A stretch of DNA of 16,619 nt, taken from contig DHIQ01000119.1 in NCBI GenBank assembly GCA_002403895.1, positions 1-16,619 of the forward strand, written 5' to 3'. Made by a program: the position numbers and the translations under genes. This stretch comes from Candidatus Neomicrothrix sp. UBA4742. GTDB taxonomy: Bacteria; Actinomycetota; Acidimicrobiia; Acidimicrobiales; Acidimicrobilacustridaceae. Shown piece by piece: positions 1 through 6,789 of the stretch. How positions within the stretch are numbered: position 1 is the first letter of the stretch; every line of letters begins with the position of its first letter. The notes under the pieces were generated by a model. The model saw only the letters and a list, made by a program, of their open reading frames with translations. It did not search any database and had not been told where the DNA came from.

Positions 1-1
1 C

Positions 2-529
2 CAGGACGACGGGTACACCTGGGTCAGCGCGACCAAGTCGTTCGCCGACACCGTTGGCGCGTCGCAGGTCATGGACGAGGTCAACGGCCCGGACGGGGCC
101 TTCCGGCAGTGGACGGTCAGCCGGTCGTCATCACCGTTGTCGACGTCGTATGCGGTGACCGGGACCATCGATCTGACCAAGGGGATGCAGACCTTCGGCG
201 ACGATCAGCTCTCCCAGCTCCTGGGCGGCGACCCGTTCGCGGCCGGGGTCAAGAAGTTGGAACAGGAACAGGGCCGATCCGTCTCTGACATGGTTGAGGT
301 CCGGGTGACGGTCGATATCCCGGGTGGGAGCCGCACCTACACGCCGTCGCTGGCCGACCAGGAACCGACGGCGGTGAAGGTCTCGACATCGACCACCAAC
401 TGGGTGGGCCTGTGCGTAGCCCTCCTCGTGGTCGGATGCGGCCTGACCCTGGTGGCCGTGGTGCTGCTGCGGCGCCGGGTGGTACGCGTCCGCCGGGCTC
501 GCCAGACCCCCTCCTCAGGCAACCGCTGA
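2..529 (+). CDS. C-terminal part of membrane-anchored LppM/DUF3153-like protein (5' truncated by window)
   Basis: The reading frame is open from the first complete codon at base 2, so the gene starts outside the window; the ATG at 71 is internal. The visible 175 residues contain a beta-rich extracytoplasmic stretch (for example TGTIDLTKGM and VEVRVTVDIPGG), then one strong transmembrane segment beginning at NWVGLCVALLVVG, followed by an arginine-rich cytoplasmic tail (RRRVVRVRR). This order (secreted domain, C-terminal helix, positive tail) is that of the actinobacterial LppM/DUF3153 envelope proteins. The family call is by resemblance of the VRVTVDIPGG region and is tentative; the membrane topology is well supported. 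The N-terminal signal peptide or lipobox cannot be seen. The last 15 bases overlap the 3' end of the convergent SRPBCC gene. Confidence 0.7.
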   Translation, partial: QDDGYTWVSATKSFADTVGASQVMDEVNGPDGAFRQWTVSRSSSPLSTSYAVTGTIDLTKGMQTFGDDQLSQLLGGDPFAAGVKKLEQEQGRSVSDMVEVRVTVDIPGGSRTYTPSLADQEPTAVKVSTSTTNWVGLCVALLVVGCGLTLVAVVLLRRRVVRVRRARQTPSSGNR

Positions 530-946
530 CACGGCGGGCGAGCCCTGGCCGGTCTCGCAGAACCGGCGGAGGCTGTCCAGGTACATGGCCCACTGAAAGC
601 TGCACGACGGCATGGCACCGTCCTCGTACTCCCATCCGCCGTGCCAGAACCGCACCACTGTCGCACCCTCGTGTTCGTCCAGGCGGAAGGCCACTTGAGT
701 GCCCGGCCATTCCTCTGGTCCCTCGGTGCAGGTCAGATGGGCCAGTGACGTCGGCTCCAGCGCGTCGATCCGGAGCGTCATCACCACCTGATGGTCGACG
801 AAGCCAACGGTGAAGCTCTCGCCCTCGTCGGATCCACCATTGACGTCATCGGTCCACCATGAGGCCAACCCTTCGGTGGTGGACACGGCGGCGAAGACCC
901 GATCGGGAGGAGCCTGGACGGTCAACTGATGGACGATGTCGTGCAT
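515..946 (-). CDS. SRPBCC-fold (AHSA1/START-like) domain protein
   Basis: This 143-residue protein is a single SRPBCC domain of the AHSA1 (activator of Hsp90 ATPase homologue 1-like) type. The family hallmarks are an N-terminal strand followed by APPDRVFAAVSTTEGLASWW (residues 13-32), the usual 'P..VW..ltd.e.l..WW' signature, and late strands with TVVRFWHGGWEYED. Such domains form a hydrophobic cavity for small lipophilic ligands; the ligand here cannot be inferred. Length is normal for the family. The start at 946 is supported by a TACACT box six bases upstream, with no Shine-Dalgarno sequence. The gene is divergent from radA, with 98 bases between them, and convergent with the preceding membrane protein gene, whose stop codon it overlaps by 15 bases. 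No catalytic residues are recognisable. Confidence 0.85.
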   Translation of the reverse strand: MHDIVHQLTVQAPPDRVFAAVSTTEGLASWWTDDVNGGSDEGESFTVGFVDHQVVMTLRIDALEPTSLAHLTCTEGPEEWPGTQVAFRLDEHEGATVVRFWHGGWEYEDGAMPSCSFQWAMYLDSLRRFCETGQGSPAVSAVA

Positions 947-958
947 GGGCCGAGTGTA
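947..958 (-). promoter_or_regulatory. Leaderless -10 box of the SRPBCC gene
   Basis: On the minus strand TACACT (958 to 953) is followed by exactly six bases (CGGCCC) and the ATG. Transcription would start at or next to the A of the start codon, and no ribosome binding site is present. No -35 element is evident. Confidence 0.6.
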
Positions 959-1015
959 GATCCGACCACATCGCTCCCTGCGGTCGCTGAACGGGCCGGG
1001 CTCCCTCGGTCATGC

Positions 1016-1044
1016 GTGTCGTACCCCCTGGGTAGGGTCGGGAC
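1016..1044 (+). promoter_or_regulatory. radA promoter: PafBC/RecA-NDp-like element with leaderless -10 box
   Basis: GTGTCGTAC (1016-1024), eight bases, TAGGGT (1033-1038), six bases (CGGGAC), then the radA ATG. The mycobacterial RecA-NDp consensus is TTGTCRGTG-N8-TANNNT. The TGTCR core and the N8 spacing match; the last three bases of the upstream element do not. The recQ promoter in this window has the same architecture (GTGTCAGAC-N8-TAAGGT-N6-ATG). No Shine-Dalgarno sequence precedes the ATG. Confidence 0.55.
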
Positions 1045-2400
1045 ATGCCCAAGGTCCGCTCCGTGTTCCGATGCAGCGAATGTGGTGGGTCCAGCCCCAA
1101 ATGGGTGGGGCGCTGCCCGTCGTGCAACGAGTGGAACACCCTGATAGAGGAGCTCGACGATCCCACCCGCTCGGCGAGCCAGGTGGTGGCCCCGATCGAC
1201 CGGGCGGTGCCCATCGCCGAAGTCGACGCCGACGAGTGGCAACCGCGGTCGACGGGTCTGAGCGAGGTCGACCGGGTGCTCAGCGGCGGCCTCGTACCGG
1301 GGTCGGTCACGCTGGTCGGCGGCGAGCCCGGCATTGGCAAGTCGACCTTGCTGTTGCAGGTGGCCTCAGCGGTGGCCAAGTCCGGCGGGACATCCCTCTA
1401 CGTCTCGGCCGAGGAATCCAAGCAGCAGGTGCGGTTGCGGGCCCAACGCCTGGGCACCCTGGCCCCCCGGCTCTACCTGGCCAGCGAGACCTCGCTCCCG
1501 CACCTCATCGCCCATCTCGACGAGGTGAAGCCCACCCTGGTCGTGGTCGACTCCATCCAGACGGTGTACGAGCCCGACCTCAGCTCCGCGCCGGGGTCGG
1601 TGGCCCAGGTTCGTGAATGCGCGGCCCGCCTGGTACAGGAGGCCAAGGCCCGCAACATCGCCGCCGTCCTGGTCGGGCATGTGACGAAGGACGGTGGGCT
1701 GGCCGGCCCGCGGGTGTTGGAGCATGTGGTCGACACGGTCCTGGCCTTCGAAGGCGACCGCCATCACGCCCTGCGCCTGTTGCGTGCAACCAAGCACCGG
1801 TTCGGGTCCACCGACGAGCTCGGACTGTTCGAGATGACCGAGGGCGGTCTCGACGCCGTACCCGATGCCAGTGGGCTCTTCCTGGCCGACCGGCGTCCGG
1901 GCGTGTCGGGGTCGGTGGTGGTGCCGACGATGGAGGGCCATCGTCCCCTCCTGGTCGAGATCCAGGCCCTCGTGGTCAAGTCCGCGCTGCCGTCGCCCCG
2001 TCGCTCGGCTCAGGGTCTCGATTCCGGTCGCTTGTCCCTGCTCCTGGCGGTGTTGGACAGTCGGGCCGCCATCACGCTGGACGGCTTCGATGTCTACGCC
2101 CTCGCGGTGGGCGGCGTGAAGGTGGCCGAGCCCGGCGCCGATCTGGGGGTGGCGCTGGCGGTGGCTTCGGCCCGGCGGGACCGGCCACTGGCTGATGGCT
2201 TGGTGGTGTGCGGCGAGGTCGGCCTGGGGGGTGAGCTCCGCCAGGTAGGTCAGGGCCAACGCCGGCTCATCGAAGCGCAGCGCCTCGGGTTCACCACCGC
2301 GATCATTCCCCGGCTGGCACCGGAGCCTCCCGACGGGATGGCCGTCCTGCGAGCGGGCACTCTGGCCGACGCGGTGAAGCTGGCTGGCCTCGGTAATTGA
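1045..2400 (+). CDS. radA: DNA repair protein RadA (Sms), branch-migration helicase
   Basis: RadA is a RecA-like DnaB-type helicase that processes recombination intermediates by extending RecA-made D-loops. The 451-residue protein has every family domain in order: a zinc finger with Cys10, Cys13, Cys24 and Cys27 (CSEC and CPSC), a RecA core with Walker A GEPGIGKST at 93-101 and Walker B LVVVDS at 165-170, the RadA-specific motif at 250-254, and a C-terminal Lon-like domain from about 270 to 451. Length is normal. The RadA motif reads KHRFG instead of the nearly invariant KNRFG (codon CAC at 1795-1797). The start is fixed by the zinc finger, which begins at residue 10, and by a leaderless -10 box. 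disA follows after 64 bases, a pairing also seen in mycobacteria and Bacillus, where RadA modulates DisA activity. Confidence 0.97.
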   Translation: MPKVRSVFRCSECGGSSPKWVGRCPSCNEWNTLIEELDDPTRSASQVVAPIDRAVPIAEVDADEWQPRSTGLSEVDRVLSGGLVPGSVTLVGGEPGIGKSTLLLQVASAVAKSGGTSLYVSAEESKQQVRLRAQRLGTLAPRLYLASETSLPHLIAHLDEVKPTLVVVDSIQTVYEPDLSSAPGSVAQVRECAARLVQEAKARNIAAVLVGHVTKDGGLAGPRVLEHVVDTVLAFEGDRHHALRLLRATKHRFGSTDELGLFEMTEGGLDAVPDASGLFLADRRPGVSGSVVVPTMEGHRPLLVEIQALVVKSALPSPRRSAQGLDSGRLSLLLAVLDSRAAITLDGFDVYALAVGGVKVAEPGADLGVALAVASARRDRPLADGLVVCGEVGLGGELRQVGQGQRRLIEAQRLGFTTAIIPRLAPEPPDGMAVLRAGTLADAVKLAGLGN

Positions 2401-2452
2401 GGCCGGCGTTGTTCGAGGGCCCATCCCCCGGTAGCGAACTCGGGCCGAGGGC

Positions 2453-2464
2453 TACACTCCCCAG
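2453..2464 (+). promoter_or_regulatory. Leaderless -10 box of disA
   Basis: TACACT (2453-2458) is followed by six bases (CCCCAG) and the GTG start of disA. The hexamer is identical to that of the SRPBCC gene and has the same spacing. The upstream region lacks the TGTC element seen at radA and recQ. This suggests disA can be transcribed separately from radA. Confidence 0.55.
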
Positions 2465-3535
2465 GTGGCCCGCCGGCGAAGTGACGCGCTACTCGACGCT
2501 CTCGCCGCCGTCGCGCCGGGTAAGCCCTTGCGGGAGGGCCTCGACCGGATCCTACAATCCAAGATGGGCGCCCTCATCGTGGTCGGAGACGGGCCCGAGG
2601 TTCTGAACATCTGCTCCGGTGGGTTCTTGCTCGACGCCGCCTTCAGCCCCCAGCGACTCTCAGAGCTGGCCAAGATGGACGGCGCCATCATCTTGGCGTC
2701 CGATGCCAGCCGCATCGCCCGGGCCAACGTGCACCTCGTGCCCAACCCCAACGTCCCGACGTCAGAGACGGGGACCCGCCACCGCACGGCCGAACGGGTG
2801 GCTCGTTCCATCGACGTGCCGGTGATCTCCGTCTCCGAGGACATGGCCATCATCGCCTGCTACGTGGGCGGGGAGAAGCACCCGCTGGAGAGCATCCCCC
2901 GCCTGCTCGACCGGGCCAATCAGGCCCTTCAGACGCTCGAGCGCTACAAGAACCGCCTCGATGAGGTCTCCGGTGAGCTCTCCGAGCTCGAGATCGAGGA
3001 TCTCGTGAGCGTGCGCGACGTGGTCATGTTGCTGCAACGCACCGAGATGGTCATGCGCCTCGCCGAGGAGATCGAGGAGTACATCGTCGAATTGGGCGAG
3101 GACGGTCGCTTGGTGCGCCTTCAGCTCGAGGAGGTCCTGGGCGGGGTGGAGGATGAGCGGCGTCACGTGGTGCGCGACTACTTCCGCGAGGTCGAGACCT
3201 GGCACCTCGACGACGCCATGGCGGCTCTCGCCGAACTCGGTGCCGAACAGCTGCTCGATCTCAAGACGGTGGCGGAGGTGCTCCATCTCCCTCGCGGCGT
3301 CGACCTCGACGCCAACCTCACCCCGCGTGGCTATCGCCTGTTGTCCCGGATCCCCCGGATCCCCGATGCGGTGGTCGACCACATCGTCGAGCATTTCGCC
3401 AGCTTGGCCAAGATCATGCGGGCAACCATCGATGACCTGGACGACGTCGAAGGCGTGGGCGGCACTCGGGCCAAGTCCATTAAGGACGGTCTGTCTCGCC
3501 TGGCGGAGGCCAGCATCCTGGACCGCTACACCTGA
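2465..3535 (+). CDS. disA: DNA integrity scanning protein DisA, diadenylate cyclase
   Basis: DisA condenses two ATP into cyclic di-AMP and pauses at branched DNA, linking DNA integrity to second-messenger level. The 356-residue protein is full length. The N-terminal diadenylate cyclase domain carries DGA at 72-74 and the RHRTAE motif at 105-110 (RHR is the ATP-binding signature). A helical linker spans about 140-290. The C-terminal RuvA-like helix-hairpin-helix domain has VEGVGGTRAKSIK at 328-340. The GTG start at 2465 is chosen because it lies six bases after a TACACT box and matches the usual DisA N-terminus (MARRRSD...LL). The stop codon shares one base with the ATG of the following hydrolase gene, so translation is probably coupled. 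The adjacent radA encodes a known DisA partner. Confidence 0.97.
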   Translation: MARRRSDALLDALAAVAPGKPLREGLDRILQSKMGALIVVGDGPEVLNICSGGFLLDAAFSPQRLSELAKMDGAIILASDASRIARANVHLVPNPNVPTSETGTRHRTAERVARSIDVPVISVSEDMAIIACYVGGEKHPLESIPRLLDRANQALQTLERYKNRLDEVSGELSELEIEDLVSVRDVVMLLQRTEMVMRLAEEIEEYIVELGEDGRLVRLQLEEVLGGVEDERRHVVRDYFREVETWHLDDAMAALAELGAEQLLDLKTVAEVLHLPRGVDLDANLTPRGYRLLSRIPRIPDAVVDHIVEHFASLAKIMRATIDDLDDVEGVGGTRAKSIKDGLSRLAEASILDRYT

Positions 3536-4194
3536 TGCGCAGCGAGCTGACCAATGGCGTCCCGATCGAAGTCGCTCGTCCCGGCGACGGTGAGCCGAGC
3601 CAGGGCCTCGTGCTTTGCCCCGACATCATGGGGTTGCGGCCGCTGTTCGACACGATGGTGCAGCGGTTGGCCGATGAGAACGGGTGGGTTGTGGTGGCGC
3701 CGGAGCCCTTTGCTGGGCGTGAGGCGATGCCGCTGGAGGAGCGACTCGGCTGGATCGGGAACTTCGACGACGACGACGTGCTGGCCACGCTGGTCGCCGC
3801 CGCCGATGCCACCGGCCAGGCCCAGGTCGGGCTTCTCGGCTTCTGCATGGGTGGGATGTGGGCCCTCAAGGGTGCGTCCACCGGCCGGTTCCACCGAGCG
3901 GTGTCGTTCTACGGGATGATCCGCATGCCGGCGCAATGGCAGAGCCCGACGCAGGTCGACGCCTTCGATCTCGCGACCCGGCCAGGCGCCTGTCCGGCCC
4001 TGGAGCTGGTCGGGTCGGAGGATCCCTGGGTCCCCGCCGCCGACGCCGCTGCCCTGGCCGACGCGGGCAGCGAGGTGGTCGTCTACCCGGGGGCCGACCA
4101 TGGCTTCGTCCACGACCCCGACCGGCCTGCCCATCGGCGCGACGATGCCGCCGACGCCTGGGCCCGGGCCATCACCTTCCTCAACCAGCCCTGA
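3535..4194 (+). CDS. Dienelactone hydrolase family protein
   Basis: This 219-residue alpha/beta hydrolase belongs to the dienelactone hydrolase family. The catalytic triad is visible: Cys104 in the nucleophile elbow GFCMGG (102-107), Asp163 in SEDPWVP and His189 in GADHGF. The cysteine nucleophile separates true DLH-type enzymes from the serine hydrolases. The family hydrolyses lactones and esters such as 4-carboxymethylenebutenolide, but no ring-cleavage genes are nearby, so a broader carboxylesterase role is more likely. The ATG begins on the last base of the disA stop codon (TGATG), implying translational coupling to disA. The 3' end is convergent with the CRP-type gene, 18 bases away, with no evident terminator hairpin. 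Confidence 0.9.
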   Translation: MRSELTNGVPIEVARPGDGEPSQGLVLCPDIMGLRPLFDTMVQRLADENGWVVVAPEPFAGREAMPLEERLGWIGNFDDDDVLATLVAAADATGQAQVGLLGFCMGGMWALKGASTGRFHRAVSFYGMIRMPAQWQSPTQVDAFDLATRPGACPALELVGSEDPWVPAADAAALADAGSEVVVYPGADHGFVHDPDRPAHRRDDAADAWARAITFLNQP

Positions 4195-4212
4195 GTCGGG
4201 CCGCTCGGCGTC

Positions 4213-4872
4213 TCAGCGGGCGCGACGCTCGAGCTGTTCGCGGTTGGTGATGCGGTAGCGGCGGTCGGACTGGTCGATCCAGCCGAGGCGGATGAACGAG
4301 GCGATGGCCTTGTTGACCCGCTCCCGAGAGGCGCCGACCATGCCGGCCAGCTCCTCTTGGGTGATGGGCAGGGAGAACTCATCGGCGTCACCCGCCAACT
4401 CGAGGAGGCGCTTGGCCGTGCGGCCCGTCACGTCGAGGAAGACCGAATCGGCCAGTGCCTCATCGGTGTTGCGAATGCGGTGAGTGAGCAGCTCAACCAC
4501 CTTCCACAACAGCGTGGGCTGAACCTCGTACAGGGTCCGGAGCGGGGCGTAGGGAATGGCGATGACCTCGCTGGGCTCCAGGGCTCGGGCCTCGGCGGAA
4601 CGGGTCAGACCGTCGAACAGGGGCATGTCCCCGAACAGATCACCCCGTTCCATCAGCGCCAGCACCGACTCGCGGCCGTCGATCGACTTGTTGGCCATGG
4701 CGATGCGCCCCGCAACCACCACGAACAGCTCGGTGGCGTCGTCGCCCTCGGTGAACAGCACGTCCCCCCGGCTCAGCTGGCGGTCCTCCGAGGAGGAAGC
4801 GATGAGCTCGATCTGGTTGGGGTCGAGTTCATCGAAGAGCTCGACCCCGGCGAGGAGGTCTCGGTCCGGCAT
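4213..4872 (-). CDS. CRP/FNR-family transcriptional regulator
   Basis: This 219-residue protein has a cyclic-nucleotide-binding domain (about residues 10-125), a dimerisation helix and a C-terminal winged helix-turn-helix. The recognition region ITQEELAGMVGASRERVNK (170-188) is very close to those of mycobacterial CRP (Rv3676) and GlxR, predicting TGTGA-type half sites. The phosphate-binding cassette reads GDMPLFDGLTRSA (81-93): the arginine is kept (Arg91), but the usual glutamate of the FGE motif is aspartate (Asp82), so cAMP affinity may be altered. There are no FNR-type iron-sulfur cysteines. The ATG lies seven bases after a TACCAT box with no Shine-Dalgarno sequence. It is divergent from carD across 155 bases. 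Targets cannot be assigned from sequence alone. Confidence 0.92.
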   Translation of the reverse strand: MPDRDLLAGVELFDELDPNQIELIASSSEDRQLSRGDVLFTEGDDATELFVVVAGRIAMANKSIDGRESVLALMERGDLFGDMPLFDGLTRSAEARALEPSEVIAIPYAPLRTLYEVQPTLLWKVVELLTHRIRNTDEALADSVFLDVTGRTAKRLLELAGDADEFSLPITQEELAGMVGASRERVNKAIASFIRLGWIDQSDRRYRITNREQLERRAR

Positions 4873-4885
4873 CCTGGCGATGGTA
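4873..4885 (-). promoter_or_regulatory. Probable leaderless -10 box of the CRP-family gene
   Basis: On the minus strand TACCAT (4885 to 4880) is followed by seven bases (CGCCAGG) and the ATG. This is the same arrangement as the other leaderless starts in the window, with one extra base. Confidence 0.5.
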
Positions 4886-4925
4886 GTGGGCGCGCTGTCG
4901 CGCCGGTGGGTGGAGGGTCTCGACC

Positions 4926-4959
4926 GGGGTCCTTGTCGAGCGACACTACCGGGGACCCC
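4926..4959. promoter_or_regulatory. Nested dyad symmetry between crp-type gene and carD (candidate operator)
   Basis: An outer 7-bp inverted repeat, GGGGTCC (4926-4932) and GGACCCC (4953-4959), encloses an inner perfect 5-bp repeat, TGTCG (4934-4938) and CGACA (4941-4945), separated by AG. The dyad sits immediately upstream of the proposed carD -35 box and about 40-70 bases upstream of the crp -10 box, a position suited to a regulator acting on both genes. It is not a canonical CRP/GlxR site (TGTGA-N6-TCACA). The protein that binds is unknown. Confidence 0.35.
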
Positions 4960-4960
4960 C

Positions 4961-4989
4961 TTGTGAAACGATCGGTCGATCCCTAGCCT
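4961..4989 (+). promoter_or_regulatory. Candidate carD promoter
   Basis: TTGTGA (4961-4966), a 17-base spacer, and TAGCCT (4984-4989) form a sigma-A-like promoter. The transcript would have a leader of about 30 bases containing a good Shine-Dalgarno sequence GGAGG (5020-5024) three bases before the ATG. This contrasts with the leaderless genes around it. TGTGA within the -35 box is also a half site for CRP-type regulators. Confidence 0.45.
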
Positions 4990-5027
4990 TAGACAGCCCC
5001 CCGCAGGTCTACGGTCATTGGAGGATC

Positions 5028-5507
5028 ATGGCGTTCGACGTCGGCGACAAGGTCGTCTATCCCCACCACGGCGCGGCAACCATCGAGCGCCGGGAGACGA
5101 TCGAGGCCTTCGGCGAGGAACGTGAATATCTTGTGCTGCGGCTGGCCTACGGCGATCTGACCCTCAAGGTCCCCTCGGACAACACCGAGGAGGTCGGCTT
5201 GCGCGAGATCATCAACACCGAGGAGGTCGAGGAGGTGTTCGCTGTGCTCCGCAAGAAGGAGGCGCGGATGCCGACCAACTGGTCTCGCCGGTTCAAGAAC
5301 CACGTCGAGAAGCTCAAGTCGGGGGACGTCTACCAGGTGGCCGAGGTGGTGCGTAACCTCTCATTGCGTGAGAAGGACAAGGGGCTCTCGGCCGGCGAGA
5401 AACGCATGTTGGCCAAGGCGCGCCAGATCCTCGTGTCCGAGCTCACGTTTGCCATCAACGTGAACGAAGAAGAGGCCGAGTCCAAGCTCGACGAGGCCCT
5501 GGCCTGA
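5028..5507 (+). CDS. carD: CarD family transcriptional regulator
   Basis: CarD binds the RNA polymerase beta subunit and stabilises the open complex, especially at rRNA promoters; it is essential in mycobacteria. The 159-residue protein matches the family from end to end. It has an N-terminal Tudor-like RNAP-interaction domain ([17 protein letters not shown], residues 3-19), then a helical DNA-binding domain with [16 protein letters not shown] starting at 81. Trp85, the residue wedged into the upstream edge of the transcription bubble in mycobacterial CarD, is conserved at the same position. The ATG is preceded by GGAGG. ispD follows after 46 bases, the carD-ispD-ispF order being conserved in Actinobacteria. 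Regulation by the divergent CRP-type protein is possible but unproven. Confidence 0.97.
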   Translation: MAFDVGDKVVYPHHGAATIERRETIEAFGEEREYLVLRLAYGDLTLKVPSDNTEEVGLREIINTEEVEEVFAVLRKKEARMPTNWSRRFKNHVEKLKSGDVYQVAEVVRNLSLREKDKGLSAGEKRMLAKARQILVSELTFAINVNEEEAESKLDEALA

Positions 5508-5520
5508 GCCCTCTGGGGGT

Positions 5521-5547
5521 TCGACAGGGTCGACGGATTCGACGAGG
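5521..5547 (+). repeat. Three tandem 9-base repeats upstream of ispD
   Basis: TCGACAGGG, TCGACGGAT and TCGACGAGG follow one another without gaps; TCGAC begins at 5521, 5530 and 5539. The third unit supplies the GAGG Shine-Dalgarno sequence six bases before the ispD GTG. It could be a short slippage product or a protein-binding array. No function is known. Confidence 0.5.
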
Positions 5548-5553
5548 CGTGCT

Positions 5554-6189
5554 GTGACCGTGTGGGCTGTGATCGTTGCTGCCGGGAGCGGGTCGCGCTT
5601 CGGCGGTACGCAACCAAAGCAGTATGAGGAGCTGGCCGGCCGTCGCGTCATGGACTGGTCGCTCGATGCGGCGCGTCCCACCGCTGACGGGGTGGTACTG
5701 GTGGTGCCTCGCGATCGAGTCGACCAGCCCGAGGCGGGTGCCGATCGGGTCGTGGCCGGGGGAGCGACGCGCTCGGCCTCGGTTCGTGCCGGTCTGGCCG
5801 CGGTGCCGGAGGACTGCGACATCGTCGTCGTCCACGACGCGGCCCGACCTTTGGCCTCACTCGCCCTGTTCGAGTCGGTGGTGGGCACGGTGCTGGCCGG
5901 GGCCGACGGCGCCATTCCGGGCATTGCGGTCACCGACACCATCAAGCGGCTGGATGGCTACGAGGTCGTGGACACTCTCGAACGCGACGACCTGGTGGCA
6001 GTGCAGACCCCCCAGGCTTTCCGGGCCGACGTATTGCGCAGGGCCCACGAGGGGGAGCCTGACGCCACCGACGACGCCACGCTCGTGGAGGACGTGGGCG
6101 GCATCGTCTTGGTGGTGGACGGCGAGGCGACCAATCTCAAGATCACCGGTCCGGTAGACCTGGCCATCGCCACCCTCCACCTCAGCTGA
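5554..6189 (+). CDS. ispD: 2-C-methyl-D-erythritol 4-phosphate cytidylyltransferase
   Basis: IspD couples MEP with CTP to give CDP-methylerythritol, the third step of the non-mevalonate isoprenoid pathway. The 211-residue protein carries the expected motifs: the CTP-binding glycine-rich loop AAGSGSRFGG with PKQY (9-24), HDAARP (94-99), QTPQ (151-154), TDD (172-174) and KIT (196-198). Lys22 of PKQY is in the catalytic position. The GTG at 5554 is chosen because GAGG (5544-5547) lies six bases upstream and the first strand VWAVIVAAG starts immediately. It follows carD closely and is probably co-transcribed with it. ispF follows after 99 bases. Length is slightly shorter than the E. coli enzyme, within the family range. 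Confidence 0.96.
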   Translation: MTVWAVIVAAGSGSRFGGTQPKQYEELAGRRVMDWSLDAARPTADGVVLVVPRDRVDQPEAGADRVVAGGATRSASVRAGLAAVPEDCDIVVVHDAARPLASLALFESVVGTVLAGADGAIPGIAVTDTIKRLDGYEVVDTLERDDLVAVQTPQAFRADVLRRAHEGEPDATDDATLVEDVGGIVLVVDGEATNLKITGPVDLAIATLHLS

Positions 6190-6274
6190 GCCGATCGGCC
6201 GGCTGCTGACTCTCGTTGTCTTGTGCTGGAGCGCAAGCGAGAGGCGCCGAAACCGGGAGCGGGGGTGGGGGGAG

Positions 6275-6288
6275 TAGGTTTGCCTGCC
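6275..6288 (+). promoter_or_regulatory. Possible internal -10 box before ispF
   Basis: TAGGTT (6275-6280) lies eight bases before the ATG at 6289. The spacing is two bases longer than at the leaderless genes in this window, so this is a weaker candidate. No clear Shine-Dalgarno sequence is placed correctly for the ATG, and no -35 element is evident. Confidence 0.3.
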
Positions 6289-6789
6289 ATGTCCACCCCT
6301 CGACCCGGGCGTTCCGGGGTGCGTGTCGGAATGGGATTCGATGTGCACGCCTTCTCCGACGATCCGACTCGCGCCCTCACCCTTGGTGGCGTCGTGTTCG
6401 AGGGCGCCCAGGGCCTGCACGGCCACAGTGACGCCGACGTGGTCGCCCACGCTTGCGCTGATGCGCTTCTGGGCGCGGCGGGGCTGGGCGACATCGGTCA
6501 GCACTTTCCGGACACCGACCCTCGGTGGGCCGGGGCTGACAGCCTCCTACTGCTCACTGAGGTGTCGACCAAGGTGCGGGCCGAGGGCTGGGATCCCGTC
6601 AACGTGGACTGCGCTCTGGTGCTCGATACGCCCAAGGTGGCCCCTCACCGCGACGAGATGCAGCACCGGCTGTCGGTGGCGGTCGGCGCCCCGGTGGCGG
6701 TCAAGGCCAACCGGGCCGAGGGACTCGGGTCGATCGGGCGAGGCGAAGGCATCGCTTGCTACGCCGTGGCCCTGGTGGAGGCGCAATGA
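6289..6789 (+). CDS. ispF: 2-C-methyl-D-erythritol 2,4-cyclodiphosphate synthase
   Basis: IspF cyclises CDP-ME 2-phosphate to MEcPP with loss of CMP, the fifth MEP-pathway step. The 166-residue protein has the zinc ligands in DVH (Asp18, His20) and His54 in HSDADVVAH, the FPDTDP motif at 73-78 and GRGEGIA at 150-156. The segment that is KATTTE in E. coli, where threonines contact the substrate diphosphate, reads KANRAE here (139-144). The frame is open upstream to a GTG at 6223, which would add 22 residues. The ATG at 6289 is preferred because even it leaves about ten residues before the usual VRVGMGFDVHAF start. The stop overlaps the start of the methylase gene (ATGA), so the two are translationally coupled. 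Confidence 0.95.
   Translation: MSTPRPGRSGVRVGMGFDVHAFSDDPTRALTLGGVVFEGAQGLHGHSDADVVAHACADALLGAAGLGDIGQHFPDTDPRWAGADSLLLLTEVSTKVRAEGWDPVNVDCALVLDTPKVAPHRDEMQHRLSVAVGAPVAVKANRAEGLGSIGRGEGIACYAVALVEAQ

Noticed and set aside
515..529. Frameshift or fusion at the overlap of the first two genes
   Set aside because: The genes are convergent and both frames end with proper stop codons; a 15-base tail overlap is ordinary.
4933..4949. TTGTCGAGC, a 6 of 9 match to the RecA-NDp upstream element, between crp and carD
   Set aside because: No TANNNT follows at eight bases on either strand; it is better explained as half of the TGTCG/CGACA dyad.
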